Source of the DNA: Pampus argenteus
Taxonomy: Eukaryota; Chordata; Actinopteri; Scombriformes; Stromateidae
Direction of reading: 5' to 3'
Assembly (NCBI GenBank): GCA_036937835.1
Contig: CM072863.1
Coordinates: forward strand, 19,218,501-19,282,500
DNA: 64,000 nucleotides
The stretch's first letter is position 1; every line of letters starts with the position of its first letter. The position numbers were made by a program, and so were the translations under genes. The notes below the pieces were generated by a model. The model ran no database searches. It was not told where the DNA came from and was given only the letters and a program-made list of their open reading frames with translations. This document shows positions 1 through 45,211 of this stretch, piece by piece.

Positions 1-264
1 AGAAGTCTCAAGGTGATGCTGTAATGAAATCTAATTTTGACACGTGCATTGCTTTGAGGTGATACAGTCTGTCAGGAAATGATCAACACAACACTGAGGC
101 CGGTGCTCGCGTGGAACCCCGGGATCAGGTCGTCTCTTTCACTGCTTGTTTTCCTTGTCATATTGTAAAAATGTATTATGTGTACAGTATAGATTAGAAC
201 CAGGTTTCATATAATCCTGTCAGAATGAAGTCATCTGTCCCAATTACACCCAGCCAAGCAAACA

Positions 265-267
<3 letters not shown>

Positions 268-316
<49 letters not shown>

Positions 317-317
317 T

Positions 318-411
<94 letters not shown>

Positions 412-423
412 GCGTGTGTGTGT
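268..423. repeat. Long (GT)n microsatellite with a few interruptions
   Basis: About 155 bp of almost pure GT, with GGGTGTGGG near 313 and GCGTGTGCG near 407 as interruptions. It produces spurious Val-Cys and His-Thr open frames on both strands. Alternating purine-pyrimidine DNA of this length can adopt Z-DNA and is expected to be length-polymorphic. Confidence 0.97.
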
Positions 424-3230
424 TGGGGGGAGGGGTGTGTTGGGAGCTTTTTCCCAGCCAAGATGATGACTGTCGAATTGACTCCAGTCACAGCGCTGGG
501 AGCAACTCTACCATCTTCAGGACCTTCTTTTCATTTGAGGCCTGATGTTTCCCTTCAAGCAGTGAACCCTGCTTCCACCCTTCTACCCCGCTCAGTCATC
601 CACCCAGATAGATACACACACACACACACACTTCCCTCTAAGATTTGTTGTATCTTTGTATCATCCTCTGGCGCTATATCGTGATGTCAAGCGTGTGCTG
701 TTTGGAGTGATTCACACGCCCTTTTCAGAGGGTTAGAAGGATGGATGGATGCACAGTCAACCATAGACTTAATAAACACTAACAGCTATGAAAGGTGCAG
801 TCAAGTCAGTATCAACTCACAATGCAGTTTCCTTTGGGTGTTGTCGCATACTTTTGACAGCCCGGCGATCCTCTGATTCCATTTTCACTTTTTGTTAGGG
901 GAAGAAAAGTGAAAAAAAAAAAAAAAGTTGTCTCGCTCAGACAGCATGAGAAAGATCCAGAGACAGGAGGGCCTCCAGCAACATGAGGACATAATTTGGA
1001 GTTGTATTTTATATTTGTGTTGGACATTGTACAGTAAACCATCATAGTGCACAGCCTAGTCATCCATTTAGCTACACCCAGTCTGCAGAAAGCATCAATT
1101 CATAGTTACATTTGTTTGCTGTTGCATTTTAGTTTTGCCTTAATAGTTAAAAGCAGTCCACATGAAGAAAGACCAAGAAGAGTGCTTATATTCATCTATT
1201 ACCTCCAGGAATGTTCCTGAGGAATTTTATTGGTTAGTGTTGGAAGCAGGACAGGCTAACAAATGCTGTTTATTAAAACCACAGAAAAGGTTAGCTAAAC
1301 AGTTAATCACAGTGATTAGTGGTGCTGTAGGCTTACTGTGCGTCCTACATTGAGAACTTTCCTTAAAAAGCAATGACAAGACCCATCCACAGACAAACTT
1401 GCTTTTTTACTTTACCAGAATCAGTGTGATTATAATAGTAAATCTGTTGTATTTATGATTATAAATGAAAGCCACAAAATTTTCACTATAGTATAATCAA
1501 AATAACAGTTAACTTTGTAAAAACTTGTTTGTGGCTTCAGATTAAGTCTTGATGCACCGAAGTGGTCAGGTTATTTTCACTTCCTCAACCTCGACAGAAT
1601 CATTTGTTATTGCTTACTAAAACACTGAGGTTCTGCGTATTAATATAGTTATTAATATACTTTCTAAATTAAATCAAAGAATCAATCAGCGAACAAGAGA
1701 AGAAAAAAAAAATCCCCCACCTCCTGAAATCGATGTTGCTCAAACTCAAAAGTGTTCTTGTTTTGACTAAGTGAAAAACCACACTAGACGGGACACGCTG
1801 AAGCACAGGCACCGTTCAGAACGGGCTGGCATATCACATCAGGAAATATTTTGCAAATACAGAGTTCACATGTGCTGACTAAACAATATGTTGCTGAATG
1901 CCGAAATTAAAAATAAATAACAAGGCCCATATATAATAGACCAGGAGGTACACAGTGAGTCAGGCGCGACTTACTGTAACTGCACTGCGCTTCGGGTGAT
2001 AACCTCAGTCACTCTAAATATGACTTATTCCAAGTATCAGAGGGAGTATCAGTAGGCTGCAGATGTTTAAAGGTGAGGTCGCTGTCATGTCACAAGAATG
2101 GAAATGCACCTTATTTAAAATATTTTGTTATCCTCGACTATAGAGTAGAAAAGCCAAAGAACAAATCCACCTTTTCAAAAAGGTGTTTGTACTGTTTTTT
2201 GTTTGTTTGTTTGTTTTTTTTAAAGATGCAGCAATCTCCTCTGTGGTGTCGGTGTGCAAAGTTTTACTGTAATTTGCCAAACAAAATCGTGTCATTTATG
2301 TTTCTGATGAAATGATTTTGTGTCTCTTTTGACTCCGATAGGGGATGCTGTTGAAATATAAAAAATAAAAGAAGAAAGAAATGTCACACATAATGGTACT
2401 GTTGTGGATCTAAATAGTATTTTTGTTGCCTTGGCAATATTATATAGAGCAGCTATTATTTATATAGGTCCCACACCTGCCCTGCTGCTGACTCCCTCCA
2501 TCAGTAAACAATGATTTACTTTATACACACACAGGGAAACAGACTGTGTTTGTTTTCTCATGACAATGGTCCAGGTCACCAGTGCCTTTCAAAGGAAAAA
2601 GAATGAGTGTAGTTGTGTACCCCCCCCCCCTCACTTCCTTTCTGTTTCTCTCCTACTTTTTCTGTGGTAGCATTAAGATGTTGGCTGGCATGCCGGTGCA
2701 GCTTATTCACTGGCTGTGTTAGTGTTTTGGGAAGGCTTTGTAATTGGAGCTGTGTCGTTATCTTTAGCCAGAGCAAAGCGGAGCAGAGCCCAGACATTAA
2801 CTCATACTTTCACTCTAACTCAAGCAGGAAATGGGAGTATTTTATAATGTCATCCAGTTTGTCATGAACACAATTGCTCAGTACTCTCTGTAAACTATCA
2901 CAAGGGACGCCAGTTCAAGGCTCAAGGATATTGATGTTTCTCTGTGCGCAGGAACAAAAAAAAAAAAAATCTATATTGCGTGTGTATCACATCGACACGT
3001 ATGTGTAATTATTTTACATGGCGCAGGCATAGAGGCAATGGATTAGAAAGACAGTGTGTGAGAGGAGAAGCTTGAACTGTGTGTCTGCTAAATTTATCAT
3101 GAGGCCTTTGGGAGCGTTGAAATGAGAACAGTGGCCTATTACTGCTAAGAAGGTGTTTTATTGAGAATACGCCGACATACCACCCCAGGGAGAGTGCCGG
3201 GGGAGAAGAGTCTGGCCATAGCCTAAACCA

Positions 3231-3234
<4 letters not shown>

Positions 3235-3266
<32 letters not shown>
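3235..3266. repeat. (GT)n microsatellite
   Basis: Sixteen GT units followed by GCATGCAG. Simple intronic repeat. Confidence 0.95.
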
Positions 3267-3267
<1 letters not shown>

Positions 3268-4589
3268 ATGCAGTTGTGAGCACATGCCAGCATGTCACTG
3301 TCTTTTTGTGCGAGCTGTCTCGAAAGTGTCAGATAGAAAATAAACGCACCTTTTCTTCCACTTAATTATTCACTATGATATGTATTGGAATTGTCACTTT
3401 TTGACACTTGAGGTGTCCCAGTCAATAATTTATATAGGTCAGGCCAGCTTAGCAGAACTCATTGTTAGTTATTAGCACATGAGAGTAGTGGCTTGTTATG
3501 CAGGCGCTCTGTTTATTTTACCAGTGTGTTTGCGGACTGGAATGTATCCCATGAACATTCCTTCATCCTTGGCCAACGGTTTATAGCTGTTGATATGAGC
3601 TGTGTTTTAGAGCTCTGTTATGCAGCTCTGTGTTTATTGTCATGATAATTAACAAATCGAGGTGTTAATCTTGCCTTTTGCCTTTCCTCTAATTCTTTGT
3701 TAAGTGGGTTGCACAACTTAGTGAACCTGATTTTATTGTTATTACTAAAAGCAGGTCTGATTAGCAACTTATTTCATTTTCCTATGTTTAAATGTACTTG
3801 AATTTGTGTGTGAAATATAATTTTAGTTGAATTTAAATAAATAATGCTAAAGGTTAGATTTGCTCAGTTAGAATATGAAAAAAACATGAAAACATTGATA
3901 TGAGACAGGCTTTACATCCTGCCTTTTATCTCACTGGGTGAGTTCAGTAGGATCTCCAGTAGGTGGCAGGGTCCTGTTTTCCTCTCCTGTCTTTGCTCCT
4001 TACTGAGTGCACATGGGTGTTAAAGAGTGTGATGATATCATGACAGCTAATTGCTCTCATTGGGATTGAGTTGGATGGATTGCCTGGTAGCTGGTGTAAT
4101 GTTAGCTATTAATGTAAGTGGTTTTAGCTTGTCTGAGGCCAAATTGCAGGATAAGTGTTTAAAAACTGGAAAAAGTTGCTGCTGTAGTTTATTTTATGAC
4201 CAAATATACTCGAATGTCCCTTATTGCAACTAGTTGCGTGCTATGAGTACAAGTATACACATTAACATTAGTGGAGAAAGGAAAAAACAAACTGTTCTCA
4301 TAAATACATTATTTTGCTCTAAAATGAAATACATGCAGTAAACTCTCAGCTTGGGAAATTGAAATGGAGGAAAAAGTCTAAATAACTACAAAGCCTCTGG
4401 AGTTGTTTGCGCATTTGTTGTTTTCAGCATGTGAAATGAGTTGTGTCTTTGTTCCGGCACTGTAAACAGTTCCATTTAGCAGAACAATAAAGGGGCTGAT
4501 AGCGGGGCCAGTTTTCTTTCTTTCCGCTAGATAGCTGTGTTTACTTATCTGTTGTTTAATTAAAGGGCCTCTTTTCTTTAGGCTCCCAT

Positions 4590-5165
4590 TGTTTCAATAG
4601 CACGGCCGGAGTCCCGGCAGGGGTCAAAGGGTTAACAGCCGTCAACTGTGTCTTTTTTTTTTTCTTTTTTTTTTTCCCTTTTTTTTTTTTAAAGGGGCCC
4701 CCACACAAAGGCACGGGTTCACCTGCAGCTCAGCCTGCGGCTCCCCATTGTGTGGCCCCATTTGAATTGATTATGTTTAGAGGGCTGGTTGTGATTGGTG
4801 GAGAAGGGCGTGGTTGATTGGATAGTTTTGTATCTTGTCAGCCAGGGAGCAACCTTGCGCGTGCAATCTGTCTGTATCCCGAGGAAGGTTGGAGACTTCA
4901 CAGCAGCGCTTGTTCCCAGCCTCCCTGCCAGCCAGCCCGTGTGTCTCTACCTCCTCTCTCTCTCTCTGTCTCTCTCTCTCTCGCGCTCTCTCTCTCTCTC
5001 TCTTACTCACTCACTCACTCACTTTCTCCCTCTCTCTCTCTATCTATCTCTCTCTCTCTCTCTCTTTCCCTCGTCGCTCCGCTCTCCGCTCTGCTTCACT
5101 CCACACCGCGTGGCCCGGCACTCTGTTTACCCTGCCAGCTAAATGGAGTTTGTCAGGTTTGTCAA
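4590..5165 (+). promoter_or_regulatory. foxp1: Candidate internal promoter and CT-rich 5' exon of foxp1
   Basis: This block is richer in GC and motifs than its surroundings. It has GGGTCAAAGGGTTAA near 4620 (nuclear-receptor-like direct repeat), a T tract, inverted CCAAT boxes (ATTGG) at 4794 and 4817 flanking a KLF/SP-like GGGCGTGG at 4806, then a pyrimidine tract (4951-5070) followed by GC-rich sequence, an ATG at 5143 and a possible donor CAG|GTTTGT at 5155/5156. Mammalian FOXP1 uses several internal promoters that make N-terminally shortened proteins. Reading from this ATG into the next coding exon would be out of frame, so any exon here is probably untranslated, with initiation at the MM pair 7-8 codons into the exon at 12642. 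No TSS evidence is available. Confidence 0.35.
4951..5070. repeat. Imperfect (CT)n / (CACT)n pyrimidine tract
   Basis: About 120 bp dominated by CTCTCT with an internal CACTCACT run (about 5004-5022). It creates overlapping Ser-Leu-rich frames that are not genes. It lies in the promoter-like block and could be part of a pyrimidine-rich 5' leader. Confidence 0.93.
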
Positions 5166-6479
5166 TATGATTGATTTCTGTGATTTTGCCAGCTTTCTTG
5201 TGTAAAAAAACTTGACAATTTAATTTGACTGGGGAAAAAGAGAAAAGGAGGCTTATTGTTTGCCTATCGTTGATGTTCTATCATTGTAATTGGTTAATTT
5301 TGTCATGCAGTTTGTATGAGGGGAGCAGTCATTCAGGGTTTACTTTGCCGTTGAGACACTGACAGTATACAGGCTTGTCTTGATTGAGAAGCACGGAAAG
5401 CAGATGTCATGTGCAGTAAATATATTGTATAATGTATGTAATGTTTTGCATTTCAACACAAGACTGTATGGATTAGTGCTTCTGTTCATTTGTGTATTGT
5501 GCTGTTGATGGTTGTCAGAAATTGAGCATTTTACTTTTAGTCTAGCCAACAGTTTCTTTTGCATTGCTTGTTTGTCAGTTACAGTATTACACACCTAGCA
5601 TCATTTACACTAAGTTTATGACTGACATTTTTACTGTTTGTTTAGTTTTGTTTACTTTGCTGATAGCGAGCTAACCAGTTAAGCAGGATCTGGTGCATGC
5701 TGTTTGAATTATGGGAAGTTCTTGGAAAAACAGGGGACAGGTTTGCTCTCTTTTCTCAGAAGATGATTCTTTCAGTGTTTAGAGCGTTAACGCGGTACGG
5801 CATTTAAAATCCACAGAAAGGCTTTTTGTTTTTGTCACACGTTGGGTTTTTCTGACGGTTTGTTCTTCTGTGTTAATGAGTGTTGGTCAGACTCTGCTTG
5901 CTCTCAGGCTATGGCCTGGACTAATCCTCACTCTCCTCATCGTGTCACAGTGAATTAAGATAGAGGCTGGCACAGCTCTATATTTGACACCGTCACCACA
6001 AACCACATTGGAGACACGCTGTCACTCCAAATGTCATCCCTCGTATCTTCCTGAAAAGTTAGTGTGTGTGAATGTTTGTACTTGCCTGTGTGTTTGTGTC
6101 TTTACTTAAAACAAAGGGATTGCATAGTACATTTAAGAGGGAAAGTTGTGGTAATTTTTTTCTGCTTTTCATGTTTGAGTCCTATTTGACAGCTTTGAGG
6201 TTTTACGCAGAAGGCAGATATTGATTATCTGTCATTTTAACATCCTCAACAAGTATTTTTACAATAGTTTTCAGTAATCACACAACTATTGAAATTACTT
6301 GCATGTGCTCCACTTTTAAGGAGTATTGTATTTAAATTTTTTGAGCTCACCATTTACTCTGCCATTTACCTTTTTTTGAGTGCAATATTTCAACATGTTG
6401 CATTCGAGTTAAAGAAGTGGGTGAGTTAAAGAAAAGAGAGATGGTGGAGGAGAATATCAGATAATTGAGGAGGAGAGCG

Positions 6480-6810
6480 AAGCCTAAACAGGGCAGCGTG
6501 CACCGTAATGCCGTGCAGCTGTGCCGAGACTCGCAGTTTGGGAGAGCTGGAGTGCGAGCTGATTGGGTTGACAGTTTGTAATCAAAGTTGATTTATTGTT
6601 CATTAGTAGTGCATTAGCCCTTTCAGGCAGGGGCGTTATTTGTGCAGTGGCCTGTCAAGGCGAGGGGCTGCCAGCACCTGTCATTTCTAAACCATGACAT
6701 AGGCAACCAGATATTAGCTGTGTACCCGGAGAGGGGGGCACAGAGGGTAGCCGCCAGAGCCCCACGGCTCGCTGGGATATTCTTTACAGGGACGGTCTTT
6801 GCTTTGTACT
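6480..6810. promoter_or_regulatory. Candidate conserved noncoding element in the 5' intron
   Basis: Non-repetitive, motif-dense sequence lacking a credible reading frame. It contains ATCAAAG (TCF/LEF-like, 6581), TTGACAG (MEIS/TGIF-like, near 6568) and CACCTG (E-box, 6675). The style resembles developmental enhancers common in vertebrate FOXP1 introns; conservation itself cannot be seen from one sequence. Confidence 0.3.
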
Positions 6811-7932
6811 GGAGCAAGCAGGCAAGACAGAGAGAAGAGACGGGGGAATAGTTCAGCAGTGATATAGTGAGCCACCAGCTGTTCTCCGCTGTTATTCCCC
6901 AGCTTTCCTGAGTAAAACATGTTTTTACTTGAAAAAGACATTCATTCATTTTGTTTAAGGGTCATTACTGCTCGGAGTGTGCGTCTCTGTTTCAAATAGG
7001 AAGATTAACTCTACACTTGAGATGCCATGTGTTTCAAAGGGTTGAGATGGCAGGATAATATAGAGATTACATGGTGTTGAGTGTTTTATGGCAGAAGGTC
7101 TTTTTAATCACTCTGTCACGACCTATATATTTTAAAACAATAAGGGAAGTGATGCTATCGACATGTTGCACCTGCAAAATATCAGTGGATCGTTGGAGTT
7201 GTGTGTCGGCATAAACAAGTGTAACTTCTGATTTTTAGTTAATGTTATAAACCAACTGCTGATACTTCATATATATTTTTATATATAATTTAATGAATTG
7301 GCTATATAGTTTATATGAGTCACATAAGAATAACAACAACATTAAGAGTGTCAAGAAGCAACACAATTTGTGGCCCTCTTGTCTGCCGTCATGGAAACAA
7401 GGATTAGTTTTGCGTTGCTGGTGTGCAGAGAATAGAAACAATCTGCACACGGATGTGTCAGCCATTGTCTTTTGACTACAGTTTCATTTGAAAGGGATTT
7501 TAGAGGCTGTGATCTTAATTAAATCTCAACTGACTCAAATAATGCATCTGAAGACGTGCATCGTTGCGTAACCATATGTAGCTGGTAAACCATAGATCAC
7601 GGAGGTGTAGTTTATACCGACAGTGATCATAAGATGCAGCCGGGAAAGGTGAAAACTGTGAACATTGTTTTGTCGGGTAATAGCTGTGACCCTGTATTTG
7701 AAAGCTAGGTTTCAGATCTCAAATGCATTGTGGTTGTGAAATATGAACTTGGAGGTGTGGCTTGAAAGGTCAGAAAGAGAGACAAGACATTGAGTCACAC
7801 GTCAAAATGTAAAGAAGCACTCAGGGTTTTTTTGTGTGTGAAGTAGAATGTTTTTTTAGAAAATGTTTGTTAAATGCTCCTTTCTAAATAACTAAAAATA
7901 TAACTGCATCAATGTTTTTTTTTATTTTACTA

Positions 7933-7993
7933 TATTATTATTATATATTATTATTCTTATTGTTATTATTATTATTGTTAATATTATTATTAG
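7933..7993. repeat. ATT-rich imperfect trinucleotide tract
   Basis: Runs of ATT and TATTATT with few interruptions, within a longer AT-rich stretch. Intronic low-complexity DNA. Confidence 0.85.
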
Positions 7994-10989
7994 ATTTTTA
8001 ATTTTATATTGTATGGCAGATTATTGATTTGTGTTTTATCTTTAGGTTAAAATCCAAGCTACTTTTCTTTTTCTGTATAACAGTGAATTATCAGAGAGAG
8101 AAGGGGGGTGCTATACGTACAGTCTCTCTCCATCGCCAAAGATGCTGGTTTCCGTGTGTGTGTGTTGGGATGGGGGGGTGGGGGTACACTGTGTGCTCTC
8201 CTCTCAGCAGTGGTCACCTGCAGTGGTGGGAAACAGCGTCCAGCATGCAGCTCAGCTGTTATTGTTGGGGTGAGAGCTCACTCACTTCACCGTGCTGTTT
8301 GTTTGTTTAAACCCAGCACTGGGACGAACTCTGCCGAAAACCTGTTTGTTTGTAGTCGAAAAGTTAATTAAAATGCAATCTTAACTTTTGTTTTTACAGT
8401 TGCTGCAAATAATGTCAGCACCCCCCCCTCCCCCACATACCCCTGCACCCAATACAGAATATATAGTGTATGGCAAATGGAAAGAAAATGTGGCTGTGAT
8501 TACCTTGTTTATCTGAGCTGTAAACATTTTTAAAACAGCTTGATTGTGGATGACGAAGAAGGGATCATTGAGGTCTTAACACATGTAGGGATGGGTAGTC
8601 CTCTGCTTTTTAAATTTTATAGGCTTTCTGAAGAACTGAAATGTGTACACAATTATGTTTTGTAATTTATATTTCTACATATAATTATTATAGTGATGAT
8701 GATTATTATTATTACAGTTTTTTTTATTAAGGGAAAAGGTTATCTTGTGAATATACTGCATCTGTTTCAGCGAATTAAAGGCTCTCCACCTCAGAGATTT
8801 CAATCAACCTGAATGGGTGATATGGAATTAGTCTTTCCAGTCTTGTCGACGACTAATTATGTTCACACATCTTTTAAGTACAATAGCTCCCGTGAAATCC
8901 TCATTTCAGCGACATTTTCATGCAGGAGATCATAGTCAAGAAGGGAAGTCGTTTCTTTTCGTCCTTTCGTCACTGCAGGCCAAGGTAAAACAACAGCATC
9001 AAACGGACTGGACTCAGAGATTTCTCTAGGGCTTGTTTTTTTTTTTCTCTTTACTTGTACATTCCATTTGATGCTCCTAAAAAACAAGAAGACCCCAGGG
9101 AGCACAAATGAAAATTTGATAATTCTCCCCTTCTTTTCCCCTCCTTTTTTATTTTCAGTGAAGCTGCACCTTTGCAGCCAGTGAAATGTCTGTGCTGGTC
9201 TCACTGACATTCACCTTCTGGTCACTGATTTCTGTTCCTCTTAATTGCCTCAGTGCAGGAAAAGGGGCTATCTCACAGCCTCTTTTACCTCTCCTCCTTT
9301 TCACCAGGCTTTGACCTCTGACTTGTGATAGGAGGAGGTGCTCAGGGAGCATCTTCATTAACTGTAAATCAGTGATTCTCACATTTTCAGATGCACGGTT
9401 TGTGTTCCCTCATTAGGTCACATTTTGCATTTTTTTTCTCTCGAGTAGTGACACACAAAGAGGAGTTACTGTGTCGTAGGTTTCCTAATGATAAGTGGTT
9501 CCTACACTGTCTGTGTGTGTGTGTGCATATCGATGCATGGTCAAGGACAAATATATTATGAATAAAATCCCTATCCCTATTTTTGACATAAGTGATTATT
9601 TTGATAGTGTTTGTTAATGTTTTAAACTGACAAAACATTTTTATTTTTTAAATTCAGCATGTTTAATTTTAGTTTTAGACGTTTTCTCATGTACCACATA
9701 TGTTTTTATATTGACTATATGCTGCAAGTACACGTCCCTGCTCTTTATGGTAAACATGGTTTTGCATGTTTGTGCTTGTAACAGTTAACATGCCACAATT
9801 TCGATTTGTTCATGTGTGTGTGTGTGTGTGTGTGTGTGGCCAGCAGGCCTGTGCTGGTACTGTATATTGCCTCCAGTCATGCTGCAGCTGTGAGAATGTT
9901 CCAGGTTTGAATGTTTATGTATGGGAGGCACCTGGAGAGCACCACACCTTCGTGAAATTCATAAACGTCAGCTATTTCTGGCATCCTCAGAATGTCCTCT
10001 TTTTTTTTTTTTTAACACCCTCATATTGGATGAGTAGATTAGAGCTGGGCTCAGTGGATCCCTCCAGTTATTAGCCCAGTACGAGTCTTCTTTTAGACTA
10101 TCTTTAGATGGGGATATATTTTGGATCATCTGGAGTCATGATGTTATCCAAGAGATAAGGGGGTGCACCATATGGGAGTGCTCTAAATGGCGACTGGCGT
10201 CCTGTGTTTGCGTTAAATGGGCATGATACAGCGGCCAGGGCAATATTTTTCAGTTAAAGTGCTCCCTCCCGCCCTCCCTCTCAATAGGACCCAGTCTTAG
10301 GCAGATTTTCACTCCTTCGGCACAGGATTAAATGGTAGTAGTTACATTGATCAATAGGTTAAGAAGCATACAATCCTTCTTGCTGCTAATGACCTCAGTA
10401 GTAATGGGTAATAAAATGGGGGTCTGTAATAGCCTCTTGCTGGGGCTGTGTGCAGAGGAAGCTGCTCTAGCTGTAGTTACTGTGAGCCAGACACTCCTGG
10501 CGAAGGCGAAGTGTGAAACCATGATGAGATATACACCTAAGGTGTAAAAAAATTAAGGCAGTTAAACTGAAGGAAATATCAGTGTAGTTTGTAATGAAAT
10601 TGGCAGATATTGAGCTAGTTAAGTGTGTAAAACCTTAATTTGGAGTTTTCTTCACATCAGACTATATAATGTGGCATGACAAAATGATAATACATTTAAA
10701 AATAAGGCTAAATTTACAGCTTTGACACGGTAGTAAAAAATAGAGCATGACAAGTATGGAGTAGATTTTTAATGCATGTAGTTAAAGAATAGCTTAAAAA
10801 AAAAAAAAGAGGAGGCATTATTATTTATCCTTGGTGTCACGTTTAGAAAGGAACTATATATCACATCACGTATGTCGCTTGCATGTCAGCGAGACAGGGC
10901 TGCTTGGTTGACCTTCAAAATAGTTCATCAAAATTAGCAATGCCCAGAAAAAAAGGACTTCAGTGGATAATGACTGTGAAATTAGGAAA

Positions 10990-11560
10990 TGGGAGGCCGG
11001 GGCTATGCAAATGACAGGACAAGTCATGTGCAAAAGTCAAGATGAACTGCATATTAAGACATAATACAGGGGGGAATTAATACTGCATTTTCCTCCTCGC
11101 GCCCCTACGCCTGGTGCTGGAAATGAGAAATGTGAAGTGTGTGTTAGTCCTGGGTGGGGCTGAACCTCCATCATTCTCCTGTGGCTTGAAGAACGCAGCA
11201 CAGTGTAGTCTGGCACTGCTCAATAAAGTTAACAGAGAGCATCAGAGCTGGTCCGTCCAATTTGACATCACTGCCCTTTCCTCTGCATTTGCAGAACAAG
11301 CTGTTCATTATGACACCGCTTTGTTTTTGTTTTATGCCACAATGAGGAGAGTGAATAAGGTGATATACATGCAGGGTGTGTGTCAAGCCCCTCATTTTTA
11401 AACAGCTAAATCACATTCAGAAATACATGAAAAATTCAAAGCGGTGTCATTAGCTATAAGGTGGCCACACAATTTGGGTAACCTTGGTGAAGACAGACTG
11501 TCACACGCTATGTCCGCTCTATCAGCTGCTGACATCAGCTTGAGCGACACTATACACATT
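10990..11560. promoter_or_regulatory. Candidate conserved noncoding element with a POU octamer
   Basis: A perfect octamer ATGCAAAT (11005-11012) overlaps a TGACAG MEIS-type core (11012-11017). Complex unique sequence follows to about 11560. Octamer plus MEIS cores are typical of neural and mesodermal enhancers. The open frames here have no recognisable protein. Confidence 0.3.
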
Positions 11561-12641
11561 TTAACACATGCACATACACGGCAAATGTATATCTGCATGT
11601 ACACAAAGAATGATCGCCACAACATGTTAGCAGTCGCAAAGCCGCAGCGCTATCAACTACATCTTAGTTGCTGTTTGTCATCCAGATGTCAAGGAAAGGA
11701 GCTTTTAATGGTATTGCACATCATAGCAGTGAGTGGCAGCATCCAGACACACTCCGAGTCCCCTACGCCGCCGGAGCAATTAAGGCACCCTGACAACTGT
11801 GGGGGCTCTTTCAGTGTCACAACAAATCACTTGTTTTGAGGAGTCATGCACTCACACCTTTCTACTGGGAGTTAGTTAGAGGCCTGTGTGTTCTTCACCG
11901 TAGCTCCTCCTCCAGGCACTCTCTATCTTCACAATAATAGATCGCTGTTGACAGCGTCTCTAATGAAATGTTCTCACATGACATGTTGTGTGTGTGTAGG
12001 ATGAGCGAACCGCAGCATTTTTGAGGCAATCTTTCAGGTCCTAAGGTATGGCATGTTTGCCATATTGTATAAACGGCGAGCTCCGAGAGGCATCACAGCA
12101 CATGCAGATCATACATGGGTGGTGTTGAGGGGTTTGTCTGTGAGAGGGGAGGTTGTTGCTGAAGGTCGGGGGATGGAGGTTGAGGAGGATATGGCTGCCT
12201 GTTTACTCCATAGGCACGATCTATGCCTTTAGTCCTCTACAGTCTGGCGTGGTGTCATAATGGTTAGAGGGGTCGGAAGACAAAGTGTGTGTGTGTATTA
12301 AGATTGTAACAGAAAAGCAAGGAGCCAGACCACACTGCTTATTTATTCTTTATTTAATTATGTATTTTGTTATTATATTAATTATTTTTGTTGGGAAATC
12401 TTTTTCCTAATAAGTTCACTTTTTACTTTATTAGACCACAGCATTTGTGGATAAATTGGCTTTTTAAATTGATTTTTAGTTTGTGTGCTGTGAAGATGTA
12501 GAAAAGCAGATATAGAGAATAGATTGATAAATTGATTGGTAGTCATGTGTACTGTACTGTATGTTATTCTCTACTGTGCTGTACTGTTGGACAATGTTTT
12601 ATTAACAACTATCTGTTTTACTGTTTTATCTGCTCGTGCAG

Positions 12642-44653
<32,012 letters not shown>

Positions 44654-45204
44654 GGCTTGCGCCACCCTCCCCAGCCTCAGAGGCAGAGGCAGTCTTGGTC
44701 ATCTGGGAGACAGAAAACGCTCCACAGATAACAAACACTGAACTGCAGTCTCAGCCACTGATGACAGCTCTCAAATGTCTCCAAGTAACTTTTTAGTGCC
44801 ATTACAAAACATAGCAAGAACACACACAAACACAGAATACACCCCACATGAGGGTTTCCATTTTCTTCTCGATTACTTTCTACTTTTGATTTAATTAAAG
44901 CTTCAAAACGAACGTTGTTTCTACTCATGTGTCGGATGGACTTGTTTGGTACGCAGCGACGTGTCCGTGGTCAGAGTTTGGGAGGCCAGAACGTGCAGAG
45001 ACCCTCGCCGTGCGAACAGGACAGACTGTAGAGGGGTCGTGTCTCTCCCCCCTCCTCCCTCTCTCTCTCTCTCTGGAGACACACGCATCTGACCACAAAC
45101 TTGAGAGAGAGAGAGAGAATGACTGACGTTTAATTTACACCGTGTGTGCGTGTGTGAGTGTGTGTGTGTGTGAGGGAGAGTGAGTGCAGACTTCTGATCA
45201 TTGT

Positions 45205-45211
45205 CACTGCC
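45205..45211 (+). promoter_or_regulatory. foxp1: miR-34 type seed match (CACTGCC) in the 3' UTR
   Basis: Perfect 7-mer complement to miR-34 seed positions 2-8. A second copy is at 48174-48180. miR-34a repression of Foxp1 is established in mouse B-cell development. Any one 7-mer can occur by chance. Confidence 0.4.

Larger units (their letters stand above)
1..12641 (+). other. foxp1: Large 5' intron of foxp1 (window starts inside it)
   Basis: No FOXP1 coding exon could be found here in any frame; the expected N-terminal exons must lie before position 1. The exon that follows begins in phase 0. Contents I can name are the GT microsatellite at 268-423, a GT run at 3235-3266, a T-rich and CT-rich promoter-like block at 4590-5165, an ATT-rich tract at 7933-7993 and two blocks that look like conserved noncoding DNA (about 6480-6810 and 10990-11560). 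The rest is ordinary AT-rich intronic sequence. That it is foxp1 intron is inferred from the missing upstream exons. Confidence 0.75.

Noticed and set aside
225..684. Cys-Val and His-Thr repeat open frames on both strands
   Set aside because: They are translations of the GT microsatellite at 268-423.
4777..5174. Several Ser/Leu-rich or Arg/Glu-rich frames of 77-118 codons
   Set aside because: All come from the CT tract at 4951-5070; no domain, and the same DNA gives similar frames in all phases.
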